From contig CAWKJX010000004.1 in NCBI GenBank assembly GCA_963850095.1, positions 558,001-622,000 on the forward strand: a stretch of DNA of 64,000 bases, written 5' to 3'. Shown piece after piece: positions 1-8,716 of this stretch. The first letter of the stretch is position 1; each line of letters begins with the position of its first letter. The notes beneath the pieces are model-generated. The model saw only the letters and a list, made by a program, of their open reading frames with translations. It had not been told where the DNA came from and did no database searches. The translations under genes and the position numbers were made by a program. The stretch is from Bog-473 sp963850095 (GTDB lineage Bacteria; Actinomycetota; Acidimicrobiia; Acidimicrobiales; RAAP-2).

Positions 1-666
1 CTGGTCCGGCCAGCGCCAGGCGAACGCCCCCGTCTGGTCGACGGCCAGGTCGGACGCGGGTGGCGCCGGCCCCGAGGGAGTGAAGCTCAGCGGCAGGTAG
101 TCCAGCCCCGCCAGCAACTGCTGCACGCGGAGCATGTCGCCGGGGACGGTGTCGAAAGTGATCGTCGTCGGACGGGCCAGTTCCTCACCGGCCGTCCCGA
201 GCAACCCGGACGTGCCGCCGGGCACGGTCACCTGTTCCTGCACGCCCGGAACCAGAGGCGCCGCAAGATCGAACCTGAGCGTCGTCGGGCTCGACTGCAC
301 CCAGTCACCGGACACGTGTGGCGTCAGAATGGGCGTCACCTTGTGCAGCGCCACCGGCTTGGTGAAGGTCAAGGAGATGGACGCGTTCGACGCCACGTCG
401 GCGGTGCCGGGCGCGGGCACCGACGAGCGCAGAGCGTAGGTCGGCCCACGCGGGCTCGTCGTCGCCGACCCCGCGGCGTGCGAGCCCGATTGCGATCCGG
501 ACCGTGACCCCGACGCCGACCCGGACCCAGACCCGGAACCCGACATCGGCGAGTTGTTCGAACCGGTCAGGTAGACGATGGCGCCGATGACGACCACGGC
601 CGCCACCGCGAGCAGCCATGGCGAACCGCGCCGGCGCACCTTCCCGAGGGACCCACGTACGTCCAT
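1..666 (-). CDS. Secreted L,D-transpeptidase-like protein, N-terminal 222 residues (partial)
   Basis: The frame opens at an ATG on the minus strand at 666 and runs off the window edge, so only the N-terminal 222 residues are present. A basic N-terminus is followed by one hydrophobic segment (about residues 18-36), a Gly-Ser repeat linker (about 46-61) and an Ig-like/SbsA-type beta domain (about 75-165). The last residues, around VQQLLAGLDYLPLSFTP, look like the linker found before peptidoglycan-binding and YkuD domains in actinobacterial L,D-transpeptidases. This would be a cell-wall enzyme acting outside the membrane. The catalytic domain lies outside the window, so the assignment rests on architecture only and could instead be another Ig-like exported protein. 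Confidence 0.55.
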   Translation of the reverse strand, partial: MDVRGSLGKVRRRGSPWLLAVAAVVVIGAIVYLTGSNNSPMSGSGSGSGSASGSRSGSQSGSHAAGSATTSPRGPTYALRSSVPAPGTADVASNASISLTFTKPVALHKVTPILTPHVSGDWVQSSPTTLRFDLAAPLVPGVQEQVTVPGGTSGLLGTAGEELARPTTITFDTVPGDMLRVQQLLAGLDYLPLSFTPSGPAPPASDLAVDQTGAFAWRWPDQ

Positions 667-865
667 TGGCCTCTGCGTGGCCTCCGCTCCACCTCAAATT
701 CGGCACCGCCCGTTCCCCAACCCGGCGCCTCGACCCGTCAGCGTATGGGCGCGGGCCCACCGACAAACGTCGGCTACGGGTGAAATTCCCAACAACGTGG
801 CGATCACGCGGCGAAAAACAGGATTTCACCGCCGACCCCCAAAAAGAGCCCAATCGGGCCTCCGG

Positions 866-871
866 TAGGCT
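866..871 (+). promoter_or_regulatory. -10 element of fbaB
   Basis: TAGGCT ends 8 nt before the aldolase ATG, leaving room for a leader of about two nucleotides at most. No clear -35 element was seen. Confidence 0.5.
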
Positions 872-879
872 GATCCGCC

Positions 880-1935
880 ATGAGCACCGACCTCCACGCG
901 CTCCTGGGCGACGACGCCGACACCCTGCTGAGCTACACGGCCAAGGCGTTCCCGGCCGAGAACCTGACCCTCCCCGGTTCGGACTACCTCGATCGGGTGT
1001 TCACCAATTCGGACCGCAGCCCGACCGTGTTGCGCAACCTCGGCACCCTGTTCAACCACGGGCGGCTCGGCGGCTCGGGCTACATCTCCATCCTCCCGGT
1101 CGACCAGGGCATTGAGCACTCGGCGGCGGCCAGCTTCGCCAAGAACCCGGCCTACTTCGACCCGCTGAACATCATTGAGCTGGCTCTGGCCGGCGAGTGC
1201 AACGCCGTGGCCACCACGCTGGGCACGCTCGGCCTGGCCTCACGGCGCTACGTGCACCGCATCCCCTTCATCGTCAAGCTCAACCACAACGCGTTCCTGC
1301 ACGCGCCCGACACCTACGACCAAATCATGTTCGGCTCGGTGTACCAGGCGGCCGAGCTGGGCGCGGTGGGCGTCGGCGCCACCATCTACTTCGGCTCCGA
1401 CGACATGGACCGCGAGCTGCAGCAGGTCTCCGAGGCCTTCGCCGAGGCCCACAGCCTCGGTCTGTTCACCGTGCTGTGGTGCTACCTGCGCAACCCGGCC
1501 TTCAAGAAGGACGGCGTCAACTACGAGGTGTCGGCCGACCTGACCGGGCAGGCCAACCACATGGGCGTGACCATCGAGGCCGACATCATCAAGCAGAAGC
1601 AGCCCGAGAACAACGGCGGTTACACCGCCATCGGCTTCGGCAAGACCGACCCTCTGGTCTACGACGAGCTCACCACCGACAACCCGATCGACCTCACCCG
1701 CTGGCAGGTGGTCAACTGCTACGCCGGGCGCATCGGCCTCATCAACTCGGGCGGCGAGTCGAAGGGCGACAGCGACCTCGCCCAGGCCGTGCGGACCGCG
1801 GTGATCAACAAGCGCGCCGGGGGCATGGGCCTCATTGTGGGCCGCAAGGCCTTCCAGCGCCCCATCGCCGAGGGCGCGTCGCTGATCCACTCCATTCAGG
1901 ACGTCTACCTCGACCCGGCGGTGACCATCGCGTAG
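880..1935 (+). CDS. fbaB: Fructose-bisphosphate aldolase class I (FbaB/DhnA type)
   Basis: This 351-residue enzyme interconverts fructose 1,6-bisphosphate with dihydroxyacetone phosphate and glyceraldehyde 3-phosphate in the cytoplasm. It matches the length of E. coli FbaB (about 350) and shares recognisable blocks with it: LPVDQGIEHS near residue 72, the segment NPAFKKDGVNYEVSADL, and INKRAGGMGLIVGRKAF near the C-terminus. The lysine in DIIKQK (K238) sits where the Schiff-base lysine is expected for this family. The ATG at 880 is favoured by the -10 element directly upstream. It is a single gene between a divergent cell-wall gene and korA. Confidence 0.93.
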   Translation: MSTDLHALLGDDADTLLSYTAKAFPAENLTLPGSDYLDRVFTNSDRSPTVLRNLGTLFNHGRLGGSGYISILPVDQGIEHSAAASFAKNPAYFDPLNIIELALAGECNAVATTLGTLGLASRRYVHRIPFIVKLNHNAFLHAPDTYDQIMFGSVYQAAELGAVGVGATIYFGSDDMDRELQQVSEAFAEAHSLGLFTVLWCYLRNPAFKKDGVNYEVSADLTGQANHMGVTIEADIIKQKQPENNGGYTAIGFGKTDPLVYDELTTDNPIDLTRWQVVNCYAGRIGLINSGGESKGDSDLAQAVRTAVINKRAGGMGLIVGRKAFQRPIAEGASLIHSIQDVYLDPAVTIA

Positions 1936-2070
1936 CACCGGCGCCGCCCCGGGCAGGCCCCTGGCGGGGCTCACCTCGCCGGTCCCGCCGGCCCACGGCC
2001 CGGAGGACAGGCCTCGGCGGCCTCGACGGCCTCTGAGCTGGGCAGCACATGGCTGTTACGCGGCCGGGGG

Positions 2071-2076
2071 TAGACT
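2071..2076 (+). promoter_or_regulatory. Candidate -10 element of korAB
   Basis: TAGACT lies inside the upstream in-frame extension of korA. A transcript starting near 2083 could not include the ATG at 2049, which argues for a downstream start such as GTG 2199. Confidence 0.35.
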
Positions 2077-2198
2077 CGAAACCCGAACGAAATATTCGGA
2101 CTGAGAGCGCCGCGCGCCGTGCCGGCGGGGGTGCGCAGGGGCCGCCGCAATGGGCGGGTGAGCGCTCGGGCGTCCATGACATTGAGACGAGGCAGCCC

Positions 2199-4075
<1,877 letters not shown>

Positions 4076-4079
<4 letters not shown>

Positions 4080-5161
4080 GCGAGTCCAACGGCTCCAACG
4101 GTTCCAACGGTTCGGCCGGCCACGCCGGCGACGGCGCCGTGGCCACCGCCGTCCCGGTCACCACCCGCAAGGACTGGACCAGCGACCAGGAGGTGCGCTG
4201 GTGCCCGGGTTGCGGCGACTACTCCATTCTGGCCGCCGTGCAGATGCTCATGCCCGAGCTGGGCGTGCGCCGCGAGAACACGGTGTTCCTCTCGGGCATC
4301 GGCTGCGCCGCCCGGTTCCCGTACTACATGAGCACCTACGGGATGCACTCCATCCACGGGCGGGCGCCCGCCATCGCCACCGGGCTGGCCACGACGCGAC
4401 CGGACCTCGACGTCTGGGTGATCTCGGGCGACGGCGACGCGCTGTCCATCGGGGGCAACCACCTCATCCACGCGCTGCGCCGCAACGTGCGCCTGAACAT
4501 CCTGATGTTCAACAACCAGATCTACGGCTTGACCAAGGGCCAGTACTCGCCGACGTCCGAGGTGGCCAAGGTCACGAAGTCGACACCGTTCGGCTCGGTG
4601 GACACCCCGTTCAACCCGGTGTCGCTGGCGCTCGGCGCCGAGGCCACCTTCGTGGCCCGCACCCACGACATGGACCGGGCCCACATGCAGGAGGTGTTCC
4701 GCCGGGCCCACCGGCACAACGGCGCCGCCTTCGTGGAGGTGCTGCAGAACTGCAACGTCTTCAACGACGGCGCCTTCGAGAAGATCACCAGCCGCGACGT
4801 GCGGTCCAGCATGCTGATCCCGCTCGAGCACGGCCAGCCGATCGTCTTCGGTCCCGAGGGCGAGGAGCGCGGCGTCGTCCAGCGCCCCGACGGCTCGCTC
4901 GAGATCGTCTCGGTGGCCGACGTCGGCCGGGAGAACCTCCTGGTGCACGACGAGCAGCGCGACGACCCGGGCCTGGCCTTCGCGCTGTCCCGGCTGGCCC
5001 GTGGCCCCTACGAGCCGACACCCATCGGCGTGTTCCGCGCCGTGGCGCGCCCCGAGTACGGCGCGCAGATGGCCGAGCAGGTCACCGAGGCCCAGGCCAA
5101 GCGCGGGCTGGGCGACGTGGCGGCGCTGCTGCGGTCGGGCTCGAGCTGGACCGTCGACTAG
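4076..5161 (+). CDS. korB: 2-oxoacid:acceptor oxidoreductase, beta subunit (TPP-binding)
   Basis: This is the thiamine-diphosphate-binding partner of KorA. The motif WCPGCGDYSIL is near residue 42. The TPP/Mg site starts at GDGDALSIGGNHL and continues to NNQIYGLTKGQYSPTS, which is typical of the beta subunit. At 361 residues it is the usual length for an actinobacterial KorB. The ATG overlaps the korA stop in an ATGA junction. Only the two-subunit form is present. No separate ferredoxin-like delta subunit lies nearby, as in mycobacterial KorAB. Confidence 0.92.
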
Positions 5162-5308
5162 GTACAGGGCCTCGGGGCCGCGTGCTGCTCATCAGCGCGA
5201 CGCGCCGGGGCCATTTCGGATAGATCCAGCGCCCACGCCGCGCCGTGGCGCGCGCCGCGGTGGACGACGGCCCAGCACGGGGCAAATGACAATGCGGGTC
5301 CAGGCCGC

Positions 5309-5314
5309 CATACT
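5309..5314 (+). promoter_or_regulatory. -10 element of the SRPBCC gene at 5321
   Basis: CATACT ends exactly 6 nt before the ATG, which puts the predicted transcription start on the A of the start codon. Confidence 0.45.
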
Positions 5315-5320
5315 GACGGC

Positions 5321-5788
5321 ATGGACACGCTCCGTCACTCGGACTCAATCGTCATCCACCGGTCGCCCCAGGAGCTGTACGACATGGTCGCGGACGTGAC
5401 CCGCATGGGCGAGTGGAGCCCGGTCTGCAAAGCCTGTTGGTGGGACGAGGGTGCCGGGCCGCGCGTCGGCGCCACGTTCACCGGGCGGAACGAGGTGCCG
5501 GAGCGGACGTGGGAGACGCGCTGTGAACTGCTGGTGGTCGACCCCGGCCGCGAAATCGCCTGGGCCGTGGCCGAACCTCCGACCCGGGCGCGCTGGAGCT
5601 ACTTGTTCTCCCCGGTCGAGGGCGGGACGGAGCTCACCGAGACGTGGGAGCTGCCTCCCGAGGGTGCGGCCTTCTTCGAGAAGGTGTTCGGTGACGATGC
5701 AGCGAAGCAGATCGGCCTGCGCAGCGACGCGGCCGAGGCAGGCATAGAGGCGACGCTGGCTGCCATTAAGAAGGCGGCCGAAGGCTGA
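5321..5788 (+). CDS. SRPBCC family protein (START-like fold)
   Basis: This 155-residue protein shows the polyketide-cyclase/START-like pattern. It begins with a beta strand, then a helix-forming stretch (SPQELYDMVADVTRMGEWSP), a GATFTGRNEV strand pair and a long C-terminal helix. Such proteins usually bind hydrophobic ligands in a cavity, but nothing here identifies the ligand. A second, related SRPBCC gene lies at 6347-6823 on the other strand, and both share the VTRMGEWSP/VTRIGSYSP motif. They may be paralogues with related roles. Confidence 0.8.
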   Translation: MDTLRHSDSIVIHRSPQELYDMVADVTRMGEWSPVCKACWWDEGAGPRVGATFTGRNEVPERTWETRCELLVVDPGREIAWAVAEPPTRARWSYLFSPVEGGTELTETWELPPEGAAFFEKVFGDDAAKQIGLRSDAAEAGIEATLAAIKKAAEG

Positions 5789-5869
5789 ACGAGCTGCCGG
5801 CCGGCGGGGAACACCGGCCTGCGGCGCGGCCCCTCCTGACCTCCGACCTGCTCCGTTTCGGGAGGCCTG

Positions 5870-5875
5870 TAGGTT
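5870..5875 (+). promoter_or_regulatory. -10 element of the frameshifted gene at 5882
   Basis: TAGGTT is followed by 6 nt and then the ATG at 5882. This position also selects ATG 5882 over the TTG at 5876. Confidence 0.5.
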
Positions 5876-5881
5876 TTGCCC

Positions 5882-6354
5882 ATGGCTCATGAAACAAGTA
5901 CCGGCTCGTCGCCCATCGTCGAGGGCCTGATGAACAACCTGCGGGAGATCCTCCCCGACGAGCACGGCAGAAGCTCGACGGGTACGCGGCGCAGGCCGAG
6001 GCCTCGTCGCCCAAGGGGGACTTCCGGCGAGCGCGCCACTGTCTGCACTGGGCCGTCAAGGTGGCCGAGAGCCCCGACCACTCGCACCTCTCAGGGTTGG
6101 CCATCCGGCTCAAGGAGAAGCACAAGGCATGGCAGGACATCTGGCTCGGGACCGAGTTCGGCTCAGAGGTCGAGATCGGCCACGGGCAGGCCTCGCACGA
6201 AATAAAGGGTGACCAGAAGATCGGCCCGGGCGAGGACATCGAGCTGCTGTGGGTGGCGGAGGCCACGGACGTCGCCAAGAGCGCGGCCGAGAAGTCCGGC
6301 TGGGACGCGGTCCCCTGGGAGGAACTGCTCCGAGACGTTCTGGCAATCAGCTAG
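5882..6354 (+). pseudogene. Uncharacterised protein, reading frame broken by one base
   Basis: The N-terminal part (MAHETSTGSSPIVEGLMNNL onward) reads in one frame to about 5967. The natural continuation, QKLDGYAAQAEASSPKGDF through to LLRDVLAIS, then lies in the -1 frame and ends at 6354. The combined length of 473 nt is one base short of 158 codons, so a single missing base near 5965-5970 would restore an intact protein. The product is hydrophilic and helical, with no motif I recognise. It is convergent with the SRPBCC gene at 6347 and overlaps it by 8 bp. Whether the break is biological or a sequence error cannot be told here. Confidence 0.6.
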
Positions 6355-6823
6355 AGGGCGACGCCGGCGGCGCCTCCACCTCGTCCCGGATCCGCTCCAG
6401 CGTCGTCCGCATGCCGTTGCGGTTGGTCTTGCCGCGTGACCAGCCCCACAGCGACCAGTAGAGCCGCAGCCACCACGTCGGCGTGAGCGTGAAGGATTCC
6501 GTGACGTCGGAGCCGTCGGCCGCCGGCACAATGTCGTAGCGCCACACGTTCAGGGGCGCATCGACCTTGTTGCCGACTCCGAACGCGAAGACCCGGCCCG
6601 GCTCGGACGCCGTCACGGTGCACGTCGTCCAGTAGACGGGCCCCTTGCCGTTGCGCTTGACGTGGCCGCGGAACTTGGCTCCGAGCGCCGGTCCGGTGGC
6701 GCCGTCGGTCCAGACGGCCTCGAAGGTCTCGGGGCTGTAGCTCCCAATCCGGGTCACGTCGCTCACCAGGTCCCACACCTGCTCGGGGGTGGCCTTCATG
6801 TGGATGGTCACCGAATCGTGCAT
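6347..6823 (-). CDS. SRPBCC family protein (START-like fold)
   Basis: This 158-residue protein starts MHDSVTIHMKATPEQVWDL and has the SRPBCC fold pattern, including VTRIGSYSP and a C-terminal helix rich in Arg and Glu. It resembles the SRPBCC protein at 5321. Unlike many genes here it has a purine-rich stretch (GGAAGGGACAGG) before the ATG at 6823, so it is probably translated from a leadered message. Upstream in-frame codons exist but do not look conserved. The ligand is unknown. Confidence 0.78.
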   Translation of the reverse strand: MHDSVTIHMKATPEQVWDLVSDVTRIGSYSPETFEAVWTDGATGPALGAKFRGHVKRNGKGPVYWTTCTVTASEPGRVFAFGVGNKVDAPLNVWRYDIVPAADGSDVTESFTLTPTWWLRLYWSLWGWSRGKTNRNGMRTTLERIRDEVEAPPASPSS

Positions 6824-6848
6824 GCCGGCCTGTCCCTTCCGCCCCGTC

Positions 6849-8054
6849 TCATTCGAGGTCGAGCGACCGGAAGACCATGCCGGTGCGCGGCTTGGGGCTG
6901 AAGTAGGTGGTCTTGGGCGGCATACGGCGGCGCTCCTTGGCCCACTCCTCAATCTGCTTGACGGTCGCCGGCCGCAGCAAGAAGGCGGCCTGGCCTTCGC
7001 CGGCCGCCAGCGCCTCCATCGCCTCCTCCACGCTGTGGCGGTGCATCACCTCGTGGGGCGGCAGTTCCGAGAGCACGGTCGCGATGAGATTGGAGTCGAG
7101 GTCGTTGCCCGGCTGCTCGGCCAGCTCGGCCTGGGGGAGCAGGAGGTAGGCCTGTCCACCGGTGATCATGGTCAGTGCGCCCGAGTCGGAGAGCGCGCTC
7201 AGGGTACGGGTATCGGCTGCGCCGGCCCGCACCACGTCGAACCACTGGCCCAGCGCGTCGACCAGGTCGAAGCCGTCGGGCAGTCCACTGATTGTGCGGT
7301 GAATGGCGCCGACGGTCAGCTGGTCCTCGGCCAGCTCGACCACGAGGGCCATGACGTAGTCGTGCGGCCCGGCCTGGCCGCCGGTGGCCTCGCGCACCTG
7401 CGCCTGGTAGGCGCGGGCCGTCTCGTAGCGGTGGTGGCCGTCGGCCAGGACGACCGGCGCGGTGGCCAGGGCCGCACTCACGGCGGCCACGGCGTCGGGG
7501 TCGCTCAGCACCCAGAGCTGGTGGCGCACGCCGTCGTCGTCGTAGGTGTCGGCGATCGGCTCGTCCTCGGAGGGATCGAAGGTGGCCGTCACGCCGGCGG
7601 CCATGGAGAGCCCCCAGATGGGGGAGAGGTTGGCCCGGGTGGCGCGCAAGAGGTCGAGCCGGTCGCTCTTGGGTTTGGGCAGGGTCTGTTCGTGGGGCAG
7701 GATGTCGCTCTCCTGGCCCGGCTCGGCCAGGCCGAGCGCCCCGATGACGCCGGTGGTGGTGCGCCCCGACGTGTCCGTCATGCGATAGGGGTAGAGGCTG
7801 AGCTCGGGGTCTTCCACCAGGATGCCGTTGGTCTGCCATTGCATGAAGAGGTCGGTGGCCACGGCGTAGCGGTCGCGCCCGCCGGCCAGGTCGGCCTCGG
7901 GCAGCTCCACCAGGACCGCATTGGCCGGGTGGCGCGAGGCCAGGTGCACCCGTTCCGTCGGCGAAATGACGTCGTAGGGCGGGGCGATGACCTGGGCCGC
8001 GGGCGCGACGTCGGGCCGGTAGCGCAGCCCCCGGAATGGAGCGAAGCGAGGCAC
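6849..8054 (-). CDS. DUF1015 family protein
   Basis: The start PRFAPFRGLRY, followed by APPYDVISP, is the hallmark N-terminus of DUF1015, a family of about 400-430 residues found across bacteria and archaea. The 401-residue length fits. Other family blocks are HEQTLPKPKSDRLDLLRAT and ADGHHRYETA. One archaeal member (SerK) is a free serine kinase, but most bacterial members have no demonstrated activity, so none is claimed here. GTG 8054 is chosen because it begins the conserved N-terminus and lies 6 nt after a CAGAGT hexamer. Confidence 0.85.
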   Translation of the reverse strand: MPRFAPFRGLRYRPDVAPAAQVIAPPYDVISPTERVHLASRHPANAVLVELPEADLAGGRDRYAVATDLFMQWQTNGILVEDPELSLYPYRMTDTSGRTTTGVIGALGLAEPGQESDILPHEQTLPKPKSDRLDLLRATRANLSPIWGLSMAAGVTATFDPSEDEPIADTYDDDGVRHQLWVLSDPDAVAAVSAALATAPVVLADGHHRYETARAYQAQVREATGGQAGPHDYVMALVVELAEDQLTVGAIHRTISGLPDGFDLVDALGQWFDVVRAGAADTRTLSALSDSGALTMITGGQAYLLLPQAELAEQPGNDLDSNLIATVLSELPPHEVMHRHSVEEAMEALAAGEGQAAFLLRPATVKQIEEWAKERRRMPPKTTYFSPKPRTGMVFRSLDLE

Positions 8055-8060
8055 CGTGCC

Positions 8061-8066
8061 ACTCTG
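8061..8066 (-). promoter_or_regulatory. -10-like element of the DUF1015 gene
   Basis: CAGAGT on the minus strand is 6 nt from GTG 8054. The first base departs from the usual T. The promoter diverges from that of the phosphatidyltransferase gene at 8117. Confidence 0.35.
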
Positions 8067-8103
8067 GCACACCGCGGGCCAGGGCCGCCGCAGGGCGCTC
8101 CCG

Positions 8104-8109
8104 TACACT
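8104..8109 (+). promoter_or_regulatory. -10 element of the phosphatidyltransferase gene
   Basis: TACACT is 7 nt upstream of GTG 8117. An in-frame TTG at 8111 would be too close to the hexamer to be transcribed from it. Confidence 0.5.
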
Positions 8110-8116
8110 CTTGGTC

Positions 8117-8716
8117 GTGGACGAAGACGGTCTGGACCGCATCCTCACGGCCCCGAACGCCATCACCGCCGTTCGCCTGCTCTGCATTCCGATTTTCCTC
8201 TGGCTGCTCTTCGGGGTGCACCACCAGACGGAGGCGGCCGTCCTGCTGGCCGTGCTCGGCGCCACGGACTGGGTCGACGGCTACGTGGCCCGCCGCTTCG
8301 GCCAGGTCTCCACGCTCGGCAAGGTCCTGGACCCGGCGGCGGACCGGCTGCTGGTGGGGACGGCGGTCATCGCCATCATGGTCTACGGCGCGGTGCCGCT
8401 GTGGTTCGGCCTGGCCACCATCGCCCGCGAGGTGCTGGTGTCGGGCATGGTGCTGTTGCTGGCCTCGCTCGGCGCGGCGCGCATCGACGTGCTGTGGGTC
8501 GGCAAGGCGGGCACGTTCGGTCTCATGTTCGCCTACCCGACCTTCCTGCTCGGGTACGGCGACGCCGGCTGGCAGGAACCCATCCGCGTCATCGGGTGGG
8601 TGACCGGCCTGGTCGGGCTGACCCTGGCCTGGATCGCCGCCGCCAGCTACATCGCGCCGGCCCGCGCCGCGCTGCGCCAGGGCCGGGAGGCCCGCCGGAG
8701 CGGGAGCGCCGTATGA
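8117..8716 (+). CDS. CDP-alcohol phosphatidyltransferase (PgsA/PIS-like membrane enzyme)
   Basis: This membrane enzyme transfers a phosphatidyl group from CDP-diacylglycerol to an alcohol. The signature D-x2-D-G-x2-A-R-x8-G-x3-D-x3-D is complete at D51, D54, G55, A58, R59, G68, D72 and D76. Several hydrophobic segments flank it, and 199 residues is normal for the family. GTG 8117 is favoured by the -10 element. The last codons overlap the start of the sugar-nucleotide transferase at 8713, so the two are co-translated. The acceptor (glycerol phosphate, inositol phosphate or other) is not clear from the sequence. Confidence 0.85.
   Translation: MDEDGLDRILTAPNAITAVRLLCIPIFLWLLFGVHHQTEAAVLLAVLGATDWVDGYVARRFGQVSTLGKVLDPAADRLLVGTAVIAIMVYGAVPLWFGLATIAREVLVSGMVLLLASLGAARIDVLWVGKAGTFGLMFAYPTFLLGYGDAGWQEPIRVIGWVTGLVGLTLAWIAAASYIAPARAALRQGREARRSGSAV

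Noticed and set aside
1936..2010. Terminator after fbaB
   Set aside because: GCCCC and GGGGC arms can pair, but the stem is short, alternatives are many in such GC-rich DNA and no U tract follows.
2049..2198. N-terminal extension of KorA from ATG 2049
   Set aside because: The residues are low-complexity, unlike KorA N-termini, and a likely -10 hexamer lies inside the stretch.
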